Shown: in pieces, positions 37,616-48,892 of the stretch
Numbering within the stretch: the stretch's first letter is position 1
Layout of the letters: each line of letters begins with the position of its first letter
Source of the DNA: Loxodes magnus
Taxonomy: Eukaryota; Ciliophora; Karyorelictea; Loxodida; Loxodidae
DNA length: 64,000 nucleotides
Reading direction: 5' to 3'
Assembly: GCA_946699065.1 (NCBI GenBank)
Contig: CAMPDV010000442.1
Span: 62,001-126,000, forward strand
The notes under the pieces: generated by a model
Seen by the model: only the letters and a program-made list of their open reading frames with translations
What the model was told of the DNA's origin: nothing
The model's database searches: none
Made by a program: the position numbers and the translations under genes

Positions 37616-38019
37616 TTTTTTTAATTTTAAAAAATTTAACTTAATCAATTTGAAGCATTGTAAGGCCTTATGAAAAGTGATTAAGAGTTTCTTAAATTTA
37701 TCCTATTTTGTCCCACTAAAAAAGATAAATTCAGCGTTTATCCATTTACTTATTGGCATCTCTTGTCTTGTTAAAAAATTATTGCAAAGATAGAGATATT
37801 ATTTGCAATATTTAGATTTAAAGTATTGACAAATATGAAAAAATTAGGAATCAAAAGAAAAAACTAAGAGTATTATATTAAAAAAAGTATTTAAAGAGAC
37901 TAGAAAAGGAGGAGTTTTGAATGAGATAAAGATTTTGTTTTGAATAGAAAAATCTGATAGTAATTTTTATCTTAGGTATCTATTTTTAAGTTTATATAAA
38001 TTAATATACTACCTTAAAA

Positions 38020-38475
38020 AATATTGTGCCGCTAGGTAAACCTGTGCCAAAAATCTATTTATTATGAATATGGATGTAGGCAAGGTCAGGAGAACTAGTA
38101 AGCAATCTGGTGCTCTATACATTGTATAGTGAGTAATCTCACACTAGATTTCGTCACGGGGAAGGGTGGATAAGCTGTGACAAGACAAGCCCAAATTGCC
38201 AGAGAGTTGTCGCTTGCAGTATGAAAGTTTGATTGAAGGCCTACTAATAACTTAATTACTAATTCTTATTTTGATCTTATTCAAGAAGACTGGAGCATTT
38301 GATTTGAGCCTCAAGAATAGTTTTAAAAAGCAGATTCCCCATTTGGAGAAGCTGACGTGACTCAATGGACGAATAGAATGACAACAAGAAGTATGAGAAC
38401 AATTTTTTTAATATTAAATATTAATATTGAAAGAACTGAGCGCCAACGAGTTTCTACGAACTCTATAATAGTATT
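38020..38475 (+). mobile_element. SINE-like element, family C, with structured RNA body
   Basis: The body (about 38030-38240) is distinctly G+C-richer and contains three consecutive perfect stems: CTATAC-ATT-GTATAG (38115-38129), GTGAG-TAAT-CTCAC (38129-38142) and GTCAC..GTGAC (38153-38157 with 38177-38181). It ends in the common hairpin in a variant form, GCGCCAACGAGTTTCTACGAACTC, at about 38440-38463. The body does not resemble families A or B. A SINE derived from a structured non-coding RNA is likely, but I do not recognise the parent RNA. Confidence 0.65.
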
Positions 38476-39054
38476 TATTTATTATTATTATTTATTAGAT
38501 TAGTTATTGTAAATCTTTCTAGGAAAAATTTTGTTTATTTAACGATTTGCAAAAAATATTTATAAAGCTTTAATTTTCGTTTATTTCTTCCATACCTTTT
38601 ATAATTTCAATTTTTTTCTTTTTTGTTTAACAAAAGATTTTACAACATTTTTTAATTTAATTACTTTGGCCATTTTCAAACATAAAAATTTATTTATATT
38701 TTTTATTTTTATTAATTTATATAAATAGAACTATTCACATATTAAAGAGATCTTATTCTTCTCTATTTTGTTATTTTTATTTAATTTTTTTTGTTTCTTT
38801 TCTTTTAAATTTTTCGTCATAAAATGTTTTTTAATTAAATTTTATTTTTTAATTTTAAATGCAATTTTGATAAAAATTTAATTGTCAATACTGAAATGTT
38901 AAATTACCTATTAAGGTTAAATAAACTTTTCTTTTTTTATAGTGTTAATTTATTAGATTTTGATGGTGTAAAATTTTCTAAATTTAGGTAGTTATTTTCA
39001 ACGTATATTTACGTGGTTTTTTGTTTATAAGGAAATGCTTTTCTAAATTTGGTG

Positions 39055-40164
39055 ATGTAAACTGAAAAACCCTAGATTTCATAGTGTCAATCATGTAAAG
39101 GAGCGTTCGATAGATAGATGAAAATCCCAATGATCCTTCCTTGCAAGCACAACATATGCTATATTTGTGTCAATGACCAGTTCAAGAAAAACATGAGCTT
39201 AGTATGTTTATTCTAAAGCTGCTAATAAGTCTATGAGATACATCCAGTAAATTTATAAAAAGATGACTAGTTACTCAGCCATCTAGAACAAAAGGGAGTT
39301 TTAGAAAGTATAGCATTACTAGAGAGATAATAGTAATAAATACATTAAGCTTATTCATAATTGACTGAAGTCTATAGTAATTTCATCTAGTAGTTAATCA
39401 AGCATGTAAACAATTATATTTTCAAGGATAATATAAATCTACAAAGATAATTGAACTAATAGGCTAAAAAAATACAAGGTTAACTAAAACGCTTGAAATT
39501 TTAAAAGTAATTAATCAATAACTAGGGAAGCAACTAATAATAGTACGTTTCATAAGTTTTAGCAACTGATTAATTTGAAAAGTAAGTATAAAAATCGGTC
39601 TCTGATGCCTAAAGAGTCATATAGTAGAACAATTTGGTATCAACTAAAGTTTATGAGGAGTTAGACAGCTATAAATTCGGTCATGTTTAAATGATTTAGG
39701 AAAACAACCATCTTAAGAATGAAATGCAAAAGTTGAATCTCTAAGTTTAGCAATTGCAAAAGTAGCTATCTTAATTATAAGATTCTTTGAGCCAATAGTA
39801 GTAATAAAAGCAGATAAAACCTATAGACATCTAAATAAAAATTATGTCTCCAAATAATAAATCAGTATCTCTATAAGTCAAATAAGAGACTACAATAAAG
39901 TAGGTAAAGGAATAGATCAACTCAAAAACTAATTTATTAGTTTAAGGTTTGGATATCGCTAAGAGTAGCTTCATTCTGGATGATAATAAAACTATAGCTC
40001 ATTATAATACAGTAAACGGTGAATAGTTGCAAATGAAATTCAGTAAGTTCAAATTTAATATGGGATAATAAAACTACTATAGACTGTATCTAATTTATAA
40101 TGCTAATAAAGAGAAAGGATGTAAACTCGATCTCAAGCAAATTCTTATTTAGGGGGTAATGTGA
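39055..40164 (+). CDS. RING, coiled-coil and ubiquitin-like protein
   Basis: Probable E3 ubiquitin ligase-like protein of 369 residues with no internal TGA and dozens of TAA/TAG Gln codons. The N-terminal RING finger has C11, C14, C30, H32, C35, C38 and then C51 and C56, in the form CQSC...LPCKHNICYIC. Residues about 60-250 are a Gln-rich coiled coil. Residues about 257-330 resemble a ubiquitin-like fold (SVSLQVKQETTIKQVKEQIN ... FILDDNKTI). RING ligases transfer ubiquitin from an E2 to a substrate; the ubiquitin-like part could mediate proteasome or substrate contact, by inference. The start is the first ATG in frame before the RING; the stop is the TGA at 40162-40164. A 32-bp minisatellite begins about 200 bases downstream. 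Confidence 0.85.
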
Positions 40165-40364
40165 TATTTAATAATTTTAAAACGTTAGATGGTAATTATT
40201 TTGATATCTAAAGATTGTAATATTCATTCTAAATAATCGTAATATTTAGATTGTAAGTTTCGGGTTTAAATAATCCTTACTTAAGGGGGTAATTTTCATT
40301 TCAAAACTTTATTTTATTTTATAGGTAAGTTTGAGTTTAAGTATTCTGAACCATAGAGAGTAAG

Positions 40365-40872
40365 AAGACATTTAATGTGAAAACGAAGATAGTAAGTAGA
40401 CATTTAAAGTGAAACTTAAGATTGTAAATGGACATTTAATGTAAAAATGAAGCATGTAAGTTGATATTTAATGTGAAAATGAAGGAAGTAAGTTGACGCT
40501 CAATGTAAAAATGAAGATTGTAAATTAGCATTTAATGAGTAAATGAAGTTAGTAAGTTGAAATTTAATATGAAATGAAGTTGGTAAATTAACATTTAATG
40601 CGAAAATGAAGAATGTAAGTTGAAAATTAATGGGAAAATGAAGTATGTAAATTGATATTTAATATGAAAATAAAGTTAGTAAGTTGACATTTAATGTGAA
40701 AATGAAGCAAGTAAATAGACATTTAATGTAAATGAAGATTGTAAGTCAACCTTTAATGTGAAAATGAAGCAAGTAAGCAGATATTTAATGTGAAAACGAA
40801 GGTTGTAAGTTGATATTCAATGTGAAAATGAAGAACGTAAGTTGACATTTAATGTTACACTAGAACGTAAGG
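40365..40872 (+). repeat. 32-bp minisatellite
   Basis: About sixteen tandem units with consensus GTAAGTTGACATTTAATG followed by TGAAAATGAAGNNN. Most are exactly 32 bases, with a few of 30-31. Because 32 is not a multiple of three, the array is unlikely to be translated. Every unit starts GTAAGT or GTAAAT, which resembles a 5' splice site. Looser GTAA-rich motifs (GGGGGTAA) flank the array on both sides, at 40153, 40285 and 41008. Confidence 0.92.
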
Positions 40873-40879
40873 AGTTATT

Positions 40880-41785
40880 TTGTTTTAGGATGTAAGAAAT
40901 CTTTAAAGGATATTTATTTAGATTGTAGATAATTATAATTATTTCTGAATAGGTGGTAACATACTTAATTGCTATTATAGAATGTATGAAAATTTGAAAA
41001 TATTTAAGGGGGTAAGATCAGTTATAGAAATAAGGATGTAATTTATTATCATTAATACAGTGATAAATTGTTGAGAACTCTATCGAACTTAATACTTTAT
41101 TAAGATTCTATTTAATTAAAAAATTATATAAGATAGTATTTTAATTTTATTTAAATTTAAGATAAATTATAAAAATAAAGATAAGCAACTATAAATTTAG
41201 AGAAGCAAAGTAAATCATACAAATATAAATTAGCTTATTATGCTTTTATTTTGGATGACTATAAACTCCTTTATTTAGCTTAATGAAAATAATATTATCT
41301 TAATAAAAGCCAAATGCATATCTCGTTGTTTAATAAATTAAGTTTCGAATTAAGATTTTAATAAATATAGTGACAGTTATCAAGATATTAGCAAGATTAG
41401 ATAGATAAAAAGATTTTGCTTCTTTGAAGGGATTAATTCTATCAGTAGATAATAAATCGACAGGATTGAAGTTTGATTTTATCAATAGAATTAGAAATTT
41501 TAAGTAAAGTGAACCTCAGTTTCATCTATTTTTTATTTATTTCAGAAGATTATCATATAAAAGGAATTAAAAAATGTTGAAAGGTAATATAAAAGAGCAA
41601 AGAATTATAGTTTTAAATTTAAAAATATGTAATTAAATCAAACTGTAAAAATGTAAAAATTGCTTCAAATAGTTTTAATTTAAGAAAAGCATCTAGGAAT
41701 GTTAGATAAAAAAAATAGAAATAGTGAAAAGAAATATATTTGTACTTTGCCATTTAAAAGTTTATTAAAAATAATTTAATTTAAA
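40880..41785. other. unassigned region
   Basis: The plus strand from about 41220 to 41740 is open in one frame with several TGA codons and moderate complexity, but shows no motif. No RNA gene was recognised. Confidence 0.35.
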
Positions 41786-41789
41786 TAGG

Positions 41790-42062
41790 GTGGTCCTTAC
41801 CTTTTAAGGTCGCGAGAAGAATTCCCCAGAGATGAACTGACTGTGAAGCAATTTTTTCTAAATGTTGGACTTGACTAATCTCTTCATTATGGGTTGGAAA
41901 TCTACCTGTAATCGCCTGGTGGCGTCCTGTGCTTTGGAGATTTTGAATCGCAACTCTACCCACAAATAGAAGAGAGAATGCTATGGGAATATTGGAGATT
42001 AATGAGATTTATAAATTGACTTTTTTAAAGAGATGCGGCCTATTGTAGGGCTACGCACTATA
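41790..42062 (+). mobile_element. SINE-like element, family B variant
   Basis: The head GGGTGGTCCTTACC and the middle CTACCTGTAATCGCCTGGTGGCGTCCTGTGCTTTGG (split across about 41900-41937) match the family B core GTACCCGTAATCGC..GT.TCCTATGCTTTGG. It ends with AAAGAGATGCGGCCTATTGTAGGGCTACGCACT at 42028-42060, a shortened version of the common hairpin. It is more diverged than the copies at 48.9 and 54.4 kb. Confidence 0.7.
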
Positions 42063-42064
42063 AT

Positions 42065-44895
42065 AACATTTTTTTTAATAAAAAATTTATTTTATTTGAA
42101 TATGACTTTTTTTATCTTTTTTATATTTAAAAAAATTGAGGATAAAATTGTCAATTATTTATAAGAGAATAATTTAGATTTTTTAAATATGATTTTAAAA
42201 ATGCTTTACTAAAATTTGTGTTAAACATTTTTTAAATAAATTTAAATTAAAACTCGATTTTTTTTATTTTTAATTAAATATAAGAACCAAATATAATTAT
42301 ATGTAACAATTTATTATCAGAATTAATATAAGAATTAATTGTAAAAAAATATAAGAATTAATTGCAATAAAAAATTAAAATAAATAAATATTTAATTTTT
42401 TATATATTTTACTTAATGAGATTTTATTTACTTATTTTCATAATTTTGATAATTTTTTACGAATAAATTGTGGGAATAATAATAAAGATTTTTGTGAAGT
42501 ATCCTTTCAAAAAATGTATTGGTTGATAAAGCTTCTAAAAAAGGAAATCAAAAAAGTTTGATATAAAATTCCGTTTTATTTTAATTTTTTAATTCAAAAG
42601 CAATTTTAATTTTGATACAATTATATAAAAATTAAAAATATTTAAATTTAGTATGTCACAAAAATCTTTTGTGGTAAAATCCTCGATAATTTTTATTTTA
42701 TCTTTTAGTACATTAACCTTAACTTTTACGATAACAATCAAAAAAAATCTTGCTCCGTTTGAAAAATTTGATTCTTTTCAAAAAGTTTAATTTTTAAGCA
42801 ATTTAAATTCTTTTCAAATAGACACATATTAGAATTTTTTATTTATAAAATTAAGAAAATTTATATTAATTTATAATCATCCTCAAATTTTAAAAGATAA
42901 AAAATGTAAAAAAGGTAAAATTAAATTTATAGTCCTCGAAAAGAACTTCACAACTAACTTGATTCCGCTTTCTCACAAACTAAAGGATGACTTAGGACTT
43001 CGTTAGTCCGCCATCCTTATTTCCCACACAAATACCATTTTTTCTTTTAGTTTCTATTTCAATTTTCGTTTTATTCTTGAAATCTTGAGTTGTAAAATTT
43101 CTTTCTATATATTTATTCTGTTCTCTTTAGTCAAATGCAGAAAATTTCGTCTAATATTTATTTCTTATTATTTCTTTCATTTTCATTTTTCTTTCAGCAC
43201 TATCTTCAGCTGTGGTTTTTCCGATATATATAGCACCTGATCTTTCTATAATAGTAATTTATCTTATTTGTCTCTTATTATTATTATTCAGGTTCGATTT
43301 TCATAGGAATGCTTGATTACTAATCTTGTAATTTTTAAACTGCTAGATGTTATTATTCTAACCTTATTTAAAGTTCTTTAATTTCATATAAGAATCTAGA
43401 GAATTAGAATTAAAATAACTAAGGAACTTCATCGAATTATTTGTCAATATCTTCAAATTTAGCTACTATAGACTCTTAAAGCTTATCAAGAATTTCTTGT
43501 ATGGATGGAAATTATAGATCTAGTAATTAAATCAATTTATCTAACAATTTTTCTAATTTTTCTACTCTTAATCTTTGCTGCTTTAACTCATATTATATAT
43601 TTGATATCTTTTGCTGCACTGATTACGCAAAGGATGCCTAAGATTATTATTCTTAGTTCTATTAAGATGACTATTCGATTAAATTAGGTAGCCATTCTTT
43701 ATTTTAATAATATTGTTAATAGAAATCTATCACCTCTTAGGTTTCATGTTTTTATGTAAAATAAACTTAAATTTGAGAATTTCTTTCTTTAACTTTATAG
43801 CACTATATTATAAATTTTCTTCGGATATTTTGAAAATTTCTTTAATTTATTCCATCGCAAAAATCTTTGGCAGTATAAAACTCTGAGAAATTTTTTTTCG
43901 TTTTAACAACTTTTTTCCATTTATCAACTTTTGAATTTATCCTTATTATCTCTGATTTTTTTTTCCTATAATTTTGTAAAATTTTTAATTTATTTTTTTT
44001 CAAAACTTATTTATATAGCTTATTCTTTTTATCCCCAAAATTAAAATTTCTGTCCATTCTCAAATCTTATCTAGTATAAAACGTGGAACAAAAACGCATT
44101 TTATTTTTATTTTTAATAATTTATTTTTCTCTCTTCACTTTAGCAAATCTTTATACGTTCATATACATTTTCTAAAGCCTCACAATATTCCATTTTCGTT
44201 TTTTCATTCAAAATTTTTTTCTTTAATTTTTCGATTTTTTATAAATTTTTATAAAAAAAGGCTAATTAAAATTGATTAATAAATTAAACCTAAATTAAAA
44301 ATTATAGTTAAATATTAAATTAAATTTTTATAAATTTTAAGCTAAAATTAATTTATACTTTTTTAAATATATTCATAGTTTTAATCAGAATTAGTAATCC
44401 ATCGTAAAAAACACCTATAGTACAAATATTTCAGCAAAAAAGGACTAATAAACTTTTACTAATGTTCTAACACTTAAATTAATACTTAAATACCAAAATT
44501 TAAATTAATTAAAATTTATTTTTTTTCTTATTTTATTTTAAAATAAATGAACCCACCTAATTTTAAAACTTTTAATACTTAACAATCTAAAAATCTTTAT
44601 ATTATTTATTATATACTTCTTAATTAAATAAATATAAATATCTCACTCTTACAAACTTTGCCAAGATTGAAAATAAGTTCTTAAAACATATATTAGTAAA
44701 CTTAAGTCATAATGTTTTAAACATTAAAAAAAGCATTAAGATTTATTGAAATCTTAGCTACAATGAAATATTAATATCTTTTAATTAATCATCACTCATT
44801 AAATATCTTATACTCCCTTTTAAATTTATAAAGTTTTAATTGTATTTCATAATTAACTTCTTAAAATTTAAAAATTATAAGTCTAAAATTCTTAC
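42065..44895. other. A+T-rich region, no gene recognised
   Basis: Contains long A and T runs. A more G+C-rich patch at 42940-43040 holds the hairpin listed separately. Region 43030-43700 is open on the plus strand without a recognisable motif. No RNA gene was found. Confidence 0.45.
42983..43014 (+). other. isolated stem-loop
   Basis: GGATGACTTAGGACTTCG followed by TTAGTCCGCCATCC can fold into a stem (GGATG/CATCC with inner GGAC/GTCC) in otherwise A+T-rich DNA. It could be the remnant of a SINE or a small structured RNA; neither is proven. Confidence 0.4.
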
Positions 44896-44901
44896 ATACT
44901 C

Positions 44902-46124
44902 TCAACTCGCTATCCTCCACTTTCTCACTGTCTTGTCATACGCTCCTGATACTATCCATTTGTTGTCTCTACTTAGTGCTATAGAATTTATATATGCTTC
45001 GTGGCCCAATAGAGTCTATATACATTCACCCGTATTAAAGTTCCATATCTTGATTGTTTAATCACCTGATCCAGAAAATATAAATCTTGAGTCATTACTA
45101 AGTTGAATACTACGTACATTATTTGTATGGTTTTGAAGAGTTCTAATGCATTATCCCGTTTAGAAATCTCATATTTTAATTAAATTGTCAGCTGAACCTG
45201 ATATTATTTATTTGTTATCATTTGTTAATATTACCGAAGCAATTCATTCTGCATGTTCAGAGATAGTTCTATTATATTATCCTGATTATAAATCCCATAT
45301 CTTTATCGTAGCATCTTCAGATGCTGATATGAGATGTTTTGAATCAGGTGAAAATACTACAGATAATACATAACTCGTGTGTCCCTAGAAAGTATTCTTT
45401 AACTGACCAGTTGTAAAGTCCCATATCTTTATCATATTAATAAAATCTAATGAACCTGAAGCAATCCATTTCATGTCATTTGATATCGCTACAGAGTAAA
45501 CACTACTATTATGTCCCTTCAAAATTTAGTCTAAAATAAGTAAAAATATACCTTAACTCTTATCATAATTTATTTATAAATTTGCTTATATCTAAGTATC
45601 ATTCGCTTACATATCAGATTTATTTTTTATTTACTCTCTTATATCCTAAGTCAAGTTCTTTACCTGCTAGTAGTCTACTTAAATTCTTTCACTCTTATTT
45701 TTCTCCTAATAAACTTTATTTATAAGTACGTAATATTTGCTTCAATAATATCTAACTTGCTAGATAACTTCTATACTTAACTAATATAACTCTAATTCAC
45801 ACTTCTTGTTATGTTTTCTATTTTTTCTTTTATTTCTTCACTTTTCTAACTGACAACTTTCTCTGCTTCATTTTAAATTTACTTAGTTTTATCTTAAATA
45901 AGCTCATTCGTAGCCTAATAATCCTAAACTTATTATATTTTATCCAATTTATCAATCAACAACTACTAAATCTATTTTAGCGTATCTTATATGCTTATTA
46001 TTTGCTGTTTGTTTTCCATTATATTATTCTTAATCATCTCTCAATCTTCTTTAAAAAGCATAGTAGACTAAAAAGAAACTTATGCTATCAAGATAATAAA
46101 AATAATAATTAGACAAACTTTCAT
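44902..46124 (-). CDS. WD40-repeat protein with signal-peptide-like start
   Basis: WD40 propeller protein, probably a secreted or endomembrane interaction scaffold. It starts at the ATG at 46124 with MKVCLIIIFIILIAQVSFQ, a basic residue then a hydrophobic core, typical of a signal peptide. A coiled-coil region and then about six to seven WD repeats follow (for example [39 protein letters not shown]), ending RKWRIAS-TGA (44902-44904). Trp is TGA in LIKIWDF (45169-45171), in EHAEW and in KEDWEM near the N-terminus. One frame change, equivalent to losing 2 or gaining 1 base, occurs near 45740 between the coiled coil and the repeats. It may be a short intron, an indel or an assembly error. The truncated paralogue at 23.6-24.2 kb shares the same C-terminus. 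Confidence 0.83.
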
Positions 46125-46129
46125 AATAT

Positions 46130-47640
46130 TCCATCTTTATTCCATTTACTATTTTCTTTAAATCTTACTTCCTCAATCGAAGTCTTTGGTATAGTCTCCT
46201 TCATAATTTTTTAGTTACTATTTTCCATTTTTTATATATTGATATATTTAATATATGCATATGCGTTAATAAAACGGATAATTCTTAAGAATAGAAACAT
46301 AATTATTTTAATTATTTTATAAACTATTTTATAATATAAATTATCATAATATTAACGAAAATAAAATAAATCATTGTTACAAGTATTGAGGGAGATGATG
46401 TTGATTCTCTGATCAAGCATTCTAGTTTTATGGATAATTTAAAGTTTCTTTTGCTGAGAAGGTTCTTGTTTATGTCAGTATAAGCAAGTGAAAAAATTCT
46501 TTTTGATTATCCACTCTTGTTATCGACTTCTAGCCTGTCAGTCTTTAGTTATGGAACTCACTGACCGAAGTTTATTGAATTAAGCAACATGATATCTGCA
46601 TTATATACATTAAAATAGTGCCTTAAGTTATCTAGTTGTAAATTCCTTTCCATTTCCTCGGAAGATAAGTTTTTTAAGTTGATATTTGATTATTTGAAAT
46701 AAACTAGATAAATTAAATGATTATTTTATCCTCTCATTTATACTAAAGATCTGAGAGTGTTTTATTTGTAATTTATTAAAAGTATAATGCTTCTCTTGAG
46801 TTCGCCAGTATTCTTGTGAATTTTTTTATATAGTAATTCCCTTTTGAGTAATATAGAAGCGTTATTTTTTGTCCTAATTTTCTAATTTTTGTTTTTTATA
46901 TGTTTTTAAATTCTTAGCACCATTTTAGAAGATGATAGATAGAACCATAGTAATAATATTTTTTATTGGTTATTTTACTATAATTAATATGGTTTTCGTG
47001 AAACATGGACAGAATGCCTTTACTTTGGATTCCTAAATCATTTCAATTAAGGTATATTAAGTTTGAATTCTCCTTTTACTTCTGAAATTTAATTTTTTTA
47101 ATTTTGTCAATTCTTTCTTTAGGTAATATATTGACGCCTGCATGTCTTGAAATTCAATTCTTGTGAAATTTAATCCACTCGTTCTCTTAACATCATATTT
47201 TCGTATCTTTGATCACAAACCATCTTACATACTTCTTCTACATCATATGAGACATACTAATCTTCAATGTACTTAACCTAATAATAGTCTTCATTCTAAG
47301 CTTTAAACAGTCTTATTTTTTAGGTTTATTTAGTTTTTATTTCTATTTATTTCTTAAGTCTATCCAGAAGAGAGTTGGTGTTTTTCTTGCTTCGGAAGAG
47401 AAGTTTATAAACTAAATACTTCCTTTCTTCTTCTCATTTTCTTCTTCGAATTCAGAAAACACTTTTAGATACCTTCCATTTTATATAAATATAAATTAAA
47501 TATATTTAAAAGTTAATAGATAGCTAATTAACTAAAAAGAAGTAATTACTTACTTAGGAAAAAGAGAAAAATTAAAACCCCACTGTTCAGCTAGAGTCTC
47601 TGATTTCAGAATAGTAATTTCTAAAACTATTACAATATTA
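46130..47640. other. unassigned region
   Basis: Upstream of the WD40 gene there is a short alternative frame (MKETIPKTSIEE.., minus strand, about 46155-46215) that could be an upstream exon. The rest is open on the plus strand from 46380 without a recognisable motif. Confidence 0.35.
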
Positions 47641-47642
47641 TA

Positions 47643-47955
47643 TTATAAATAAATAGGAAGGAGTAATTCTCCAACTGAAACTGACTTAAACTCGTGTACC
47701 AGGAAGTACCCCATAGCTGAAGAACCAGTCAAGAGAAGATAAGACAAGATCGAAGAGGTTCAAGTAACATTAATTTACGAAAGATACCAAATACTAAGGT
47801 CTCTTAGGGTAGCATTCCAATATCTGCCCTATAGAAGAAAGAACTCCTAAGAAAATGCTAGAACTGTGGAAGACTTCAACAAGGAATTTTTTAACTTTAA
47901 AAATCTTTATTAAATGCGCATCATTGAGGCACTACGTTAAAAAAGTGCATAATCA
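47643..47955 (+). mobile_element. SINE-like element, family A, nearly full length
   Basis: Starts TATAAATAAATAGGAAGGAG and follows the 29.6 kb copy at about nine-tenths identity, including AACTGAAACTGACTTAAACT and the CTGTGGAAGACTTCAACAAGG tract (split here). The terminal hairpin is disrupted: TGCGCATCATTGAGGCACTACG is followed by a run of A and GTGCATAATC instead of CGCTCT. Confidence 0.85.
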
Positions 47956-48279
47956 TTTAATTTTCCATTATTTCATTTTTTATCTCCAAATTATTTAGTT
48001 TTACTTTTGATATTCTTTTTAGACAAAAAATAAGTTTAGTTTATAATTTAAATAATGTATCTTCTGAAATTCTATTAAATATTTAAGATAATACTTTAAA
48101 TTTAATCTCTATAGCAAACAACATAATTCAACTTTATACATTAGTAGATTTAATATCAATATTCAATATAACTAACTTCAAATTCAATCAATCTCTTATT
48201 ATTTTTTGTACTTTTAAGAATCAAACCTTAAACTATATAAAAATTAACAATTCTAAATTAAAAATTTATAAAAAAACTT

Positions 48280-48605
48280 TATAAAGCGCGTAGCACTTTT
48301 GTTGGTGCGCAGTTCTTTAATAAAGATTTTTAAAGTTCTAAAATATTCTTCTGAAGTCTTCCACTCTGCTAGTATCCTTTGTGATTCTTGTCTTCTATAG
48401 ATCGTGATTGGAATATTCCCTAAGAGACCTTAGTATCTGGTATCTTTCATCAATAACGTTACTTGATACCTCTTTAGTCTTTGTTGTCTTTCTAGGCTCC
48501 TTTTAGATTCTTGTTCGGTTCTTGCCTCATAGGTACTTGCTTGTATCAGATCTTAAGTAAATGTCAGTTGGAGAATTGCTCCTAACTATTTATTTTATAT
48601 ATGAT
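48280..48605 (-). mobile_element. SINE-like element, family A, full length
   Basis: Minus-strand copy. The hairpin AGCGCGTAGCAC..GGTGCGCAGTTCT lies at about 48284-48315 and the element head is at 48565-48600 (CAGTTGGAGAATTGCTCCTAA, split). It sits only ~330 bases from the plus-strand copy at 47.6 kb, in opposite orientation, so their 3' ends face each other. Confidence 0.82.
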
Positions 48606-48892
48606 TATAAAGTTAAAACTTGATGTAATGTTTATCTCTTCTTTAAAAATCCTTGTTATTGAGGTTATTGTTCTTATGCTCATAAATGTATCCATAAATT
48701 ATTTAAGCTAATTTATATATATATTTATCTTTTTTTACTTTATTTCTATTTGACTATTAAAAAACTACTAAAATTTGTTATTCCTAATTTAAATCTTTGT
48801 TTTTTAAGTTAATTTAGTATACTTTGAACTTTATACTTTTAATAGCAACTTAAAATATTTATTTATAATAAATAATAAATAAATAAATAAAT

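Noticed and set aside
40365-40872. Minisatellite as coding repeat of the upstream protein
   Set aside because: The 32-base unit is not a multiple of three and the upstream gene already ends at a TGA.
41781-41963. 60-codon minus-strand open frame of varied composition
   Set aside because: It overlaps the G+C-richer body of a family B SINE, which explains the composition.
45690-45760. Very short GT-AG intron (16 nt) as cause of the frame change in the WD40 gene
   Set aside because: Removing the visible 16-base GT..AG segment does not join the two frames; a 38-base alternative would, but nothing singles it out.
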